Origin: Podospora comata
Lineage: Eukaryota > Ascomycota > Sordariomycetes > Sordariales > Podosporaceae
Direction of reading: 5' to 3'
NCBI GenBank assembly: GCA_017354895.1
Contig: CP071495.1
Coordinates: 3,145,001-3,209,000, forward strand
DNA: 64,000 nt
Shown: one piece after another, positions 11,232-21,729 of the stretch
Layout: each line of letters starts with the position of its first letter
Numbering within the stretch: the first letter of the stretch is position 1
Position numbers and translations under genes: made by a program
The notes under the pieces: model-generated
Told to the model about the DNA's origin: nothing
Database searches by the model: none
Seen by the model: the letters and a program-made list of their open reading frames with translations, nothing else

Positions 11232-14200
11232 TCAAGCCTTCTTAGGCCGTCCCCCAGGCTTCGCAGCCGGCTTAGCCTTGACCCTGACCGGCACATCCTC
11301 CTCCTCAGCCTCATCATCATCCATCACCACCGCCGCTGCCGCCTTCTTCTTCGCCGCCGCCGTCTTCTTCGGCGCAGCAGCCTTCTTCGGAGCAGCCTTC
11401 TTCTTGGACGCCTTGACATACTTGTCCTTGCTCAAGTCCAACTCATCCTCTTCATCATCCACCGGCTCCGCAACAGCCGCCTCATCATCATCCTCCTCCT
11501 CAATCGCCTCCTCCAAGTCAGGCACGTCACGGCTCATCTTCTTGGCTTGAGCAGGGAGGTTGGTCGCCCGCATAAAGGGGACAGGGTGGGAGGCTTGGTT
11601 GTATCTATCATTTTACGTTAGTATTTTGATTCGAGAAAAAAAAAAAAAAAGGGGGGTGGAGAAAGAAAAACATACATCCTCGTAAATGCCGACTTTGTCT
11701 GCGTGTCGATATTCACCTTCTCCTCGTCCTGCTCACCCACTCCTAGCTCCTTGATAAAGTCAAAGTCTTCCCTCGTCAAGTAGTAGCTATCCATCAGCTC
11801 AATCACATCCTCCACCGCCTCCTTGCCTTCCAGCTCCAGCTTCTTCACGAGCTGGCGCCACAGCACAGGCAAGTACTGCTGGCGAACCTCATTATGATCG
11901 CCAGAAGACTTGAGACGCATGTGGGAGTGAATCTCACGGACGTAGCGGGACAGCTTGCCGTACTTGCTGTTGTTGCCCAGCCAAGAGGTAAACGTGGGCT
12001 GAGCGCCGAACTGGCCGGCAATGTAGGAGGCCGGCTTGACGGTGCTAAAGACGGCATGAGTAGGCATCAGAGACCAGTGCTGCTGGGGACCGTGAATCAT
12101 CCGGTCAACCAGATCGCCATCGCTGATGCTCTCAGCCGCCATGTCGACCAGCTCAAGATGCTTCAGGTTCTGCTCCTTTGGATGCATGCCCACGCCCCCT
12201 ATAGCATTGGGCTTGGCGCGCAGGTAGTTCTCTTGCACCATCAGGTAGCTGAACTCGTGGTCGTTGAAGTACAGCTCAATCTTGTCGTTCAAGGTCGCCT
12301 TGCTGGCAGAGCTAAACATGCCACCGCCAATAATTTTTTGGCAAATGTCCCATGGCTTCAAGATGACGTGCTTCTCCCAGGCCTTGGCCATCGCCTTGGT
12401 CTGATCAAAGTCCATCGTGGTCTGGTCAAGTTTTGCCGTGGCCAGCATGTTGATGATCTGCCGGATGTCCTTCCCGCTGCCCTCAATCAAGGCGTTGACG
12501 ACCGGAAGAGGCATCTTCAGACCTTCTCTGTGGCAGATGGTCATGACACGAGAGCGAATCTGATCAACAGTCGGACGTTGGAACTTGATGTCGAAAGCAA
12601 CGTGATCAAACGGCTTCATCTTTGGCAGACGGCGGTCGTTGCAAATGAGGATCATGGGCACCTCAGTCTTCTTGCAGAGTTTGGCCAGCGCACCAACACC
12701 GCCACGATCACCAGCAGACATACCATCCACCTCGTCCATGACCAGAACGATCTTCTTCTTGGCCGCATCCGCAGTTTTGCCATCGCCGGCAAAGTAGCCC
12801 AACAATGAGGTGTTGTTGACAACCTCCATGACCCCGTTCTCAACAAGCTTTTTGCTGCGGCTGTCGGAAGCATTGCTCTCAATGACATCGTACCCCTCCA
12901 GCTTTGCGGCGAGGTGGGCCGAAGTAGTCTTGCCAATACCTGGCGGGCCAGAGATGATGACTGCTCGGTAACCACCCATGCCATCAGCACCCCTCTTTTG
13001 AAAGTCGTACTTTTTGTGCTTGGGCCAGTTCTTAAGCCAACCCTGGATCCTCTCTACGTTTGCCTTGTTGCCGCAAATCTGGTTGAGGGCAGTAGGAGCG
13101 TACTTTGATGTCCAGAGTTGGGTAAGGGGTACCGTTGGCTGGGGAGCTGGAGCTGCGGTTCCACGGGCGGCAGCAGCAGCCTTGGCAGCCCTCGTCGCCT
13201 CGGCTCGCTTGATCTTTTCTTCCTCCTCCATGCGAGCAGCTTCGTCTCTGGCTTTCTGTTCCTCCTGCTCGCGCTTCTTCCTGGCGGCCTCAGACCCCTT
13301 GCCACCACCGCCACCAGCAGGCATAGTCTTGATGAGATAGAACAGGCCTTCCTCGTCAATAGTCTTGATGTTGTGCTCCTTAATCTTCCTGAGCTTGCTG
13401 GGGCCGGCGTCGTCACCGAGGACGACAAAGTCCGTCTTGCTGCTTGGGGCGCCGGTGACCTTGCCGCCATATCGTTTGACCAGGGCTTGACCATCTTCAC
13501 GGGATATTGTCTTAAGCAGCCCAGTGAAGACAAATGTCTTGCCGACAAGGCAGTCCTCCTCTCCTTCGGGGATGTCAACAGTACCAGCCAACGGAGCCGG
13601 ACCAGCATTGCCGCCACCGCCCTTGCTCTTGAAATCAAACTTCCAATTCGGGTCCTTCGGGGGAGCATCAGGTGCCTGAATCGTCGGAATATGGGCAAGA
13701 ATGTCCTTGACATCATCTGGCTCAGCATCAGCGTCCTTCTTGGCTTTCGTGGCGCGAGGTTTCGCAGGTGCAGCCTTCTTGGGAGGGGGCTTCTTTTTGA
13801 CCACCTCCTCCTCCGACTCCTCGCTGTCGGTGACTGGTGACTTTCGCTTCTTGCTCGCGGCAGAGGCAGCTGGTTTCTTGGCGACTGGTTTCTTTGGCGC
13901 AGGCTCGAAATTGTCCTCCTCAGACTCATCCTTGACCTTCTTCACAGAACGGGAAGCAATCCGTTTGGGCTTGGGTTGTGGCTCCTCCTCGCTTTCCTCC
14001 TCTTCGTAGTCATCCTTCTTTCTCTTGTTACCTCTGACGTCAGCGGCAAAGATGTCGTCTCCCGCGTCCTCGTCCTCGCCGTCAACAAATGCGTCGTCAT
14101 CGTGGATGGTGTGCTTCTTGTAGGTGGTGACCGGCTTCTTCGTCTTTGGCTCAGGGGCAGGCTTGGCGGCCGGTTTGGATCGTGGGCTGGAGCGCACAGG

Positions 14201-14684
14201 GAGCTCGGGCGTGGGTTTGGCGGCAGCCTTCTTTGGCGTGCTCGACGTGGTAGTGGCAGCTGGTTTGGCCTTGGTGGAAGCAAAGTACTGTGATGTCGAG
14301 ATTTCGGTGCCCTTGGCTTCGATCGGCGCCCTGCGAAGCGTAAGTCACAACCCGTGCAAGTATCACGATACTACAACCAAACATACGCTGCCTTTTTCCT
14401 CGGTGTGCTTCTGGTACTCTTCTTCACCCTGTCAAAATGTCAGCTATGTCTCACGAAGAATCATCGAGGCAACCTACTCTACCACCTCCTCATCCTCATC
14501 ACTGTCCTCGACGACCTTTCTCGCTTCTGGAGCAGTGTCAGCAACCCATTACTACCCTTCCGAACCCAAAGGTAAACCCACTCCCGCGACCCTTTTTCCC
14601 CTCCTCCTTCTTCTTGGGCGCAGGCTTAGATGGCGCCGCCGCCGCACCGCCCTTTGGTGTAAAAAACGACCGAATATCAGGCAT
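11232..14684 (-). CDS. rfc1: replication factor C large subunit RFC1
   Basis: RFC1 is the large subunit of the clamp loader that opens PCNA. Five exons on minus (14684-14582, 14526-14478, 14428-14387, 14330-11676, 11604-11232) give 1073 residues. It starts MPDIRSFFTPKGG, a PIP-box-like N-terminus, then an acidic/Lys-rich linker with RKVVEDSDEDEE and STSQYFAST. A BRCT domain sits near 320-400 (CLVGKTFVFTGLLKTI, YGGKVTGAPSSKTDFVV). The AAA+ module follows: Walker A SGPPGIGKTTSAH near 527 and Walker B VLVMDEVDGM near 593. The RFC1 C-terminal helical domain (FNDHEFSYLMVQENYL) and a Lys/Ala-rich tail end it. The small exons and their phases were fixed by reading-frame continuity; the last splice gives FTRIYNQASHPVPFM, a conserved RFC1 string. 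Confidence 0.93.
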
Positions 14685-15158
14685 GGTGGTTGTGGTCGTT
14701 CTGCCCTCAGGAAAGCCTTCCAATTGAAAATCGAGCGAAAAAGAGAACACCTTTGCCTTTCAAAAAAATGCAACAATTTAAACCCCTTTGAATCGCCCCT
14801 GCCGTTGTCAAAAAGGGGGGGTCTAATGGTAGGCCACCGTCGAAGCCTAGAAAGAAACTCGATATCGGCAAGTGAAAGGGAAACGCGCTCGGAAAGTGGT
14901 GACGCGAGTCCTACCTACTTGCTCTCTCCTCTTGGCGCGACGACCCACACAGACCACTTTAAACTTTATGCCCCACTTTCAACCACCTTTCATAGCCCAA
15001 GCTCCCACCCCGGACTTTTTGCCTGCCGAAGTTATCCCGAACTGGAGCCAGCAGCTTTTTGGAATTGGCGCGCAACACCACCACCACCATATCTGGTGAT
15101 AGCGAGGAGCTCTTTGATAACCCCCGCCGTTCCAGCACCCCAGCAGCCAACCGCAAAA
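14685..15158. promoter_or_regulatory. divergent rfc1/mrpl16 promoter with G1/S-like motifs
   Basis: A 474-bp gap between head-to-head starts. It holds ACGCG at 14883-14887 and 14902-14906 and TTGGCGCG at 14932-14939. These resemble MluI-box and E2F/SBF-type elements that time replication genes to G1/S in fungi. Their use here is inferred only. Confidence 0.5.
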
Positions 15159-16161
15159 ATGCCACCACGACCCTCCCCCCCCCTCTCCTCTCTCCTCAGC
15201 GCCCTCACCTCCCTCCGCCTCACCACCCCCCGCCCATCCCCCCTCAACCATGCCACCACCACCATCCGCACCTTCACCACCACCCCAACACTCCAAGGCT
15301 CCTGGCTAGAACCAAACCTCCTCCGCAAAAACAAAATGATGAAAGGCCGTCCCCGGGTCCCAACCGGCGGCTCAACCAAAGGAACGACCGTCGTCTGGGG
15401 CGACTACGGGCTCAGGATGTGCGACCACGGGAGACGCATCAGCGCCAAGCACTTCAAGATGGCCGAGGACACCATCAAGGCACGGCTCAGGGGGCAAAAG
15501 TACAGGTTGTACAAACGAAAGTGCTGCAATGTGGGGGTGTTTATTAGTGGGAATGAGGTTAGTTCACCGCACCCTTTGTTTGAGTTGTGGTGGGGGATGG
15601 TGTGGAAGGGGAGGGGAGGAGGGGAGGTGGTATAGGGGGGATCCGGTGGTTTTCATGTCAAATGGAGTCGATACCCTAAAAGACGGTATCAATTAAGGCA
15701 GAGATCTGGGGTCATAAGGAGGAAGGGTTCACACCAAAAAGCGCTGCACCTAATGCGACGGGGTTGATATCATGGGATCAACATCCAGAACAACCACCAG
15801 AAAGCACCGCTCAACAAGAACCATGCTAACACCCCCCAAATAGATGCGCATGGGTAAAGGAAAAGGCTCCTTCGACCACTGGGCCGCCCGCGTGGCCGCC
15901 AACCAGGTCATCTTCGAGATCCGCGGCGTCCTCCACGAGCAGGTCATCCGAGACGCCTTCAGGCTGGCAGGCAACAAGCTGCCCGGCCAGTACGAAATCA
16001 TCACCAAGAACGACCCCGCCGTAGTCGGCATCACCAAGCTCGAAAACGGTCTCACCCTCGAAGACCTCAAGAGGCCGAGGAAGAAGCTTCCTGCCTCTGT
16101 TGTCGAAGAGACATCCACATCTGCCACAGAGGCGAGCTCGAGTGCTCCTCCTCCTTCATAG
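15159..16161 (+). CDS. mrpl16: mitochondrial ribosomal protein uL16m (MRPL16)
   Basis: Two exons, 15159-15557 and 15844-16161, give 238 residues. The N-terminus is a presequence rich in Arg, Ser and Thr ([20 protein letters not shown], then [20 protein letters not shown]). The uL16 core follows with [39 protein letters not shown], then across the splice [20 protein letters not shown], the uL16 signature that contacts the A-site tRNA region. It continues with QVIFEIRGV and an unusual Ser/Thr-rich tail. The 286-nt intron (GTTAGT donor, TGCTAACACC branch, AATAG acceptor) is far longer than others here and includes a small hairpin (GATACC / GGTATC at 15671-15691). Divergent from rfc1. Confidence 0.92.
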
Positions 16162-16872
16162 TTTTACAAAAGGGGGAAGGGACAGGAAAAGGGAATAATG
16201 AACCAAGTGTATAAAAATGTTTTATTAGAAGGGATATAAAAAAAAACTGTACAATCAGTTTAGACACTGAGAGAAAAAAAATCTCGGTGAGTGAAACAGA
16301 GAGACATTAAAAGGCTGATCCTGGGAGCTTGGAACCTGTGATATCAAAGTGGCATGTCACATGTGCATAGGGGGCAATGTTTCGATATAAAGTTGGGAGA
16401 TATGGGGTTGACATTTCCGAGGCACTTGACTGCCATCTACACTTCGAGGAACGGGCAAACAAAAGCATAGTCTACAGTAGCAAGTTACGGAGCGGTCTGA
16501 TATGCCCTTCCAAAAAAGCCAAAGTCACATCACCTGGCAAGATGGCACAAGGATAAGAGGCAATCAATCCCAAACTCCAAGGGTATTCACAATGCATTCA
16601 TAAAACAACGCCTGATGGACAGACAAAATTATCATCGAGTGTAGCCTTCACGGCACACTGGTCCATTCCTTTTTCTCTCTCTGCTCAGCTAAGACCAGAT
16701 TCTCCATAGCATAGCCCCCGAGTTCCTCAAACGAGTACCAGACCTCGCCCAGTCAACGATGCCAAAAAGCACGTCTGAGATGCCACGAAACAGGAGAACC
16801 AGAGCCGAACCAGCCCCATCATCGTCTCCTCTGCCATCATTGAAAATGACACGGTCAGCGACGACCGCGCAT
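16162..16872. other. intergenic between convergent mrpl16 and rpl15
   Basis: Should contain both 3' UTRs. No gene seen. Just beyond the rpl15 stop the minus strand reads AG|GTAAAT, a possible donor that would extend the protein beyond LSLWRYR; the plain stop is preferred because eL15 ends there. Confidence 0.45.
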
Positions 16873-17691
16873 TTACCTGTAGCGCCAGAGGGAGAGGGTG
16901 TTGTGACGCTTCCAGGTCTTTCTGCGGCCAGCCTTGGTCTTGTTGTAGCGGTGGCCCTTGTTGAGACCGCGGGACTTCTTGCCGGTGGCGGTGAGGCCGC
17001 GGGACTCGCGGTGCTTGTGCACGGGGTTGACGATCCAGTTGATGCGGGGATCGCGGCGGATGGCCTTGTGCTGGGGGTCGACGAGGATGACCTCGAAGTA
17101 CTTGTAGGTGGAGTCCTGGTTGATCCAGTAGGAGTTGAGGACACGGAGGTTGGCGCAACGGCGGCCGACACGCTCCTCAGCGGTGGCCTTGAGGGAGCGC
17201 TGGTACTTGAGCTGGTTCACACCCTGGTTGGTGGGCTTGCCTGTGAAGTGAAGGGTTGGTCAGCTGCTGTTCCTCTTTATAAAAAAAACACGGACAAAAA
17301 CATACCATAAGTAGCACCCTTGGGGACGGGCTTCTTGCGACCACCACGGCGGACACGCACGCGGTAGATGACATAGCCCTGCTTGGCCTTGTAGCCGAGG
17401 CGGCGGGCCTTGTCGGGGCGGCTGGGGCGGGAAGCACGGTGAATGACGTTCAACTGGCGGAGCTATATTGATGCACTCTCAGCAAATGTTCAACGAGTGT
17501 ATAGCAAGGGCGGTGGTCAATCGCAACAGAGGTTTCCCGAAAAAAAACCCCCATTGCGATGCCAACCGTCCACATGTTCTCTCGGATATCGGATATTAAC
17601 TGACCTCCCAGCAGCGAACCCGGAGAAGGAAGCGAACGACATCGCTCTGCTTCTTCTTGGAGAGCTCTTCGAGGTACTTGAGGGCGCCCAT
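16873..17691 (-). CDS. rpl15: 60S ribosomal protein eL15
   Basis: Three exons on minus (17691-17605, 17462-17306, 17240-16873) give 203 residues, the family length. The protein reads [20 protein letters not shown], then across splice 1 [59 protein letters not shown] across splice 2, [20 protein letters not shown] and the end [15 protein letters not shown]. eL15 is an essential, almost invariant, very basic protein that binds 28S rRNA. Intron 1 is 142 nt, intron 2 is 65 nt. Upstream on minus there are further good splice ends (for example GTGAGTGCTG and a CACAG just before GCAAAATG), suggesting introns in the 5' UTR, as is common in ribosomal protein genes. Confidence 0.97.
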
Positions 17692-18540
17692 TTTGCCTGT
17701 GCAGAGTCTCGCCGGTCAGCGTTTTGTTGCCAGAATGAAAAATGAGGCAATTGAAATGTTCCTGAGCAGAGAGCTGCAAGAAATTGTCGTCGTCTCAGTG
17801 GCGGGAGGAGGGAGGGGGGCAGCACTCACCGGATTCCTGTGGTTAGTACGGAAGGGAGTTCGTGATCGGGAGTCGAAGGTTGCCAAAAAATCGAGAATTT
17901 TGCAATTGTGAGGGAAACCCGCAAGCCCTAACAGTGGGCAGGGCGCTAGACCAATCCTGGAATCGTGCGTGTGGTCCAAGCTCCACCTGCCCCACCTCCC
18001 ACCTTCACGTCTTGGCATGCTGGAGACCCACCGTTCTTAAACTTGAGATTGATAGCTCGGGGCTCTGGACTTTGGGCAGCTCTTCAGACTGCACGGCAAT
18101 TGGCATTCCTGTTTTGAAAACGAAAACAAATCAGATTCATTTTCGTCAAACTTCACATTCAAGCATCACACACCAACTCTCATCAAAATCAGCACAGTCT
18201 CAATTAAAAGCCGCCAACTACCTGAAAAGACTAGGCCCCAGGAGCCAACTAAAAGAAGTGAATCCGCAACGAAAGCAAAAAAGAAAAACGAGAGAAAAAA
18301 GACAAGAAAAAACAGAAAAAGGAAAATCGCAAATCTTTGTTGTAATGCCCATATCAGTTGATCCATCCCTAAACCAAGTTCGAAAAAGTTCCCGTTTTGT
18401 AGTATCAGATTACATAATGCTCCCCCGTTGAAGCCCCCCTTTCTGTCTGTCTATGGCAAAGTCTTCTGTTCGTTAAATGGAGAAAGCGACGGCTCGACGT
18501 CTGAGCAAAGAGAAAAATAAGAAAAAATAACTGAAAAGGG

Positions 18541-18582
<42 letters not shown>

Positions 18583-18974
18583 TGTAAGTGGCTTTGTCTG
18601 GCCAAAAGGTTTCAAGAAAATTAGATCTCAGAGAAGAGAAAATAAAAACAGGCCAAGCCAGCTGTTTGGCAATACGGAACATGTCCTGACCAAAACCAAC
18701 CGCCCGCCAACGCCCCTAAAAAAAGCAAGTGGTCGCCCTCGGGCAAACCATGATGTAATGTTGACATGTCCCATAAGCCTCGTGCCTCGTGATGAAAAGG
18801 ATCGACCGTCCCAGAAATCTCTTCATGCCCTAGTCTTTCTTTTCTGTATCTCGGTTCCAAATGAGCGAAGTCTCGTCGTCTTAGGTCATCTTAACGCGCT
18901 GGGAAAACGAAACGCAGCAAGTAAATACAAGTACAAAGGCGTAGGTGTTGTAAAGCACAAACGTCGAAACCGTC
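17692..18974. other. intergenic: rpl15 upstream and PSP1 gene 3' side
   Basis: No coding region recognised. The rpl15-proximal part probably contains spliced 5' leader. The middle is A-rich on the plus strand and includes a T12/A27 run. Confidence 0.45.
18541..18579. repeat. T12 followed directly by A27
   Basis: A run of 12 T abuts a run of 27 A, so the block can form a hairpin with a 12-bp stem and is also a poly(dA:dT) tract that would exclude nucleosomes. Confidence 0.9.
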
Positions 18975-21729
18975 CTAGCGAGAGTTGAGAGAGAGTCCCT
19001 GGAAAGAGCCAACCCAATCTGCCTGAGGTCCCAGAGCCGGCACTGCTTGATCCTGGGCTCCTGGTGTGGTGGATTGGGGTGGTGGAAATCGTCCGCGACC
19101 GGCAAAGTCGCCTCCTTGAGGAAAAGCATTCGCATAGGCATCCACACCCTGAACCAAGCCGGGCGCGTACGGCATGGCTCCAGCACGAGCAGCCGGGTTC
19201 GCAAAGGCGGAATAGGGGTTGTATGGAAAGTTTGTTGCGGGGTAGTTCTGGTTGGGAGCCACTGCACGTTCGGCGAATGGGATGGTAAATGCCGGGCGTA
19301 CAGCTCGATCGGCTTGACCGGGCGCCGAGAAGGCGTTCTGGCCTTCTTGTTGGTTGTCCTGACGTCTTCCTGCAGTCGCCAGGCCCCGGTTCACGACCGC
19401 TCCAGGACCAATACCGCTCGGAGCCGGAAGACCAAGGGACGGGCTCGCGAAAGATGCCGGATTGATGGCCGACATCCAGATGCGAGTTTTGTAGATTTTG
19501 AAAAGGTCTGTGACGAGAGAGTTGAAGTTGATGTATGAGTCGGCAAAGTAGTAGAATGTGAGCTTCTTCCAGTCCCTGTCCAGATGTTAGTAACAAATTT
19601 TGCCTCACTTCAAAGTAGGTAGAGACTTGCACTTGAAACTCTGCATCCAGAATCTCCATGTTAAGGCCGTGCTCTTTTACTTTCTGCTGGCAAACACGCT
19701 TGGCCTTGGCCTCCTGTCCCTCCTTCTCGCGCAGTCCCTGAATCTCATAGGGTTGCGCGAGCCGCCTGATAAGCTTTGGTTTCAACTCACCCGAGTTGGG
19801 CTCCTGCATATGATTCTGGCTCGGGGGGCCCATGCCGCCCACAGCGCTGCCCTGGAGGCCGTTGGAAGCGGCCATGAGACCAGCACCAGCCCCGTCCTGT
19901 GAGGTGGCGTTTTGTGAGTACATCATGAGCCATCGGTATTGCTCCTCAGCATAATGCTCCTTGTATTCCTTGGCCGTCTGCCAGTCTACATTGTCTTTGG
20001 CGACGGTGCCCAGATCCGTACCACGATCAGCCTCGACAATTACCAGGTCACCAGGCTTGACGCTGAGACCGGTGCCTTCCTGAATGTAGAAAACATCGGC
20101 TCTGGAGCACTTGAACAGGACGATGTAGAGTGATTGGGTATGCCGGGGTTGCGTCACGCCGTACATGCCCCGATGCGGTGAGATGGGCCTGTTGGCGTAC
20201 GCACCAGGCATTCCGCCGTACGGAGATGCATACTGGTTGTGATACGGTCCCACCTGTCCGAGACCTTGCTGTGCAGGACTTGCGACGTTTCCAGACAAGA
20301 AGTAAGATGGGACTGTTGAGCACGTCAGCAAGCCGAATCTGATATGAGACCAACGATATGCCTTACCTTGATTGCCGGTATTGAAGTTGGCATTGTCATT
20401 ATACGCAGACGAAAACTCTTGCGAATGAGAAAGGTCCTGAGATGCCTGCTCAAGCGCCGCTTCACTGATCGAGCTGATGGAAGCCTGACGGGTCGGCACA
20501 TCGGCAAAAGAGTGACGTCTGCTTTGAGGAGGTTCTCCCAGACCACCAAACCCAAGTGAGCTCTGCCAGATGCCCTTCTTGACATTCTCCAGCTTCCTGT
20601 TTTCAATCAGGTAGGGAGTCCGAAGAGTCCCCGGTCCGTACTCGCTCATCCGTCGTGCAAGGCTCCTTCTGGCTGCCATCTCAGAGCCATCATTAGCTTC
20701 ATCGTGCTCATCAATGGCGTAGTCGGATTCCTCTGGAACTGGCTCCTGTGTAAAGTAGCCATTGCCCAACCCCCAGGATGAGGTAGAGGCCCTAGGTCTC
20801 AGCCGTGCTTGGTTCTGGAATTGCTGCTGTTGCCGCAGCATCATGTTCTCCCGGGTGAGCATTTCGATCGTCTTGGCCTGCTCCTGATGCTGGCTTCCCT
20901 GCAAGGAACCGGTACTGTCGTCATCATCATCCTCGTTCACCTTTCCGAGCGACGAATCGTTTGCCATCTCGCTCAACATGCTAGGCCGAGAAGGACGGTG
21001 CTGAAGACCAGAATGGCCCATCGGCCGGACTCGGGAACCAATAGTGGAAGGAACACCGGCGGTCATGGCCGATTCAGAAGGCTCAAGCTGGCCTACGGAA
21101 TACGACTGGGATCGGTACGTCTTCGGGGTAGGGTGCAGAGGAATCGGGAACGGAAGCTGAGAGTTGGGTGTCTCTCGAGGGCCGGGCGAGGTTTGTGTGA
21201 AATCATTGCCAAAGAAGGAGCTTGCTGTACCTCCGGGGGGCGCTGCTGAAGTCGGAGAGGGAAGCACCTCAGTCAAGCGCGAAGGAGGTTCCTTTCGGTC
21301 GGTATTCCAGATACCAGTGTTTCCCCAAGTAAACGTGCCACTCCCCGAATGGTTTCTCCCAAGCACTCCGGCAGAGGCTCCCCAGACAGAAGCGCCTGGG
21401 TCAGCGGCAGGTGTGCTCGGGTGAGAGGTTGTCGGAGACATTGAGCTACTGGCAAAAGACTCTTTTCTCTGGCGCAACGGTTGCTGCTGCGTAGTATCGT
21501 TCAACCAAGAAGCTCGACGCATCGGTTTCGGGGGTTGAACAGTGGGCGGGATGTTGTCCTGGCGGAAGGCCTCGGGCTCATCATCAGAGCTGGCGAGAGC
21601 CTCGGAGTCGGGCGTCGACCTCCGACCCAGTTTATCAAGCAGTATCGCCTGGCTGCTGGGGGCAACGCCTGAGAAGGGCCCCTGGCCCTGCTTGGGCGGA
21701 GGGCCCGTCTTTCCTCCACCGGAGCTCAT
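18975..21729 (-). CDS. PSP1 C-terminal-domain protein
   Basis: Three exons on minus (21729-20367, 20312-19631, 19575-18975) give 881 residues. Residues 1 to about 510 are disordered, Ser/Pro-rich, with an acidic run and a Q-rich coiled coil (KTIEMLTRENMMLRQQQQ). The PSP1 domain lies at about 515-715: CSRADVFYIQEGTGLSVKPG, DLVIVEADRGTDLGTV, KEHGLNMEILDAEFQ, then after splice 2 VDWKKLTFYYFADSYINF and LVTDLFKIYKTRIW. The domain is shared by yeast Psp1, a suppressor of polymerase-alpha mutants, kinetoplastid RNA-binding proteins and bacterial RicT. The C-tail is Pro/Ala/Asn-rich. Intron 1 is 54 nt. Intron 2 (19576-19630) fits the domain only with a GC donor (GCAAGT), so it is probably a GC-AG intron. 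A role in RNA control is inferred only. Confidence 0.88.

Noticed and set aside
16700-16872. A further 3' exon of rpl15 using the AG|GTAAAT after LSLWRYR.
   Set aside because: The in-frame TAA gives the normal eL15 end; no convincing terminal exon follows.
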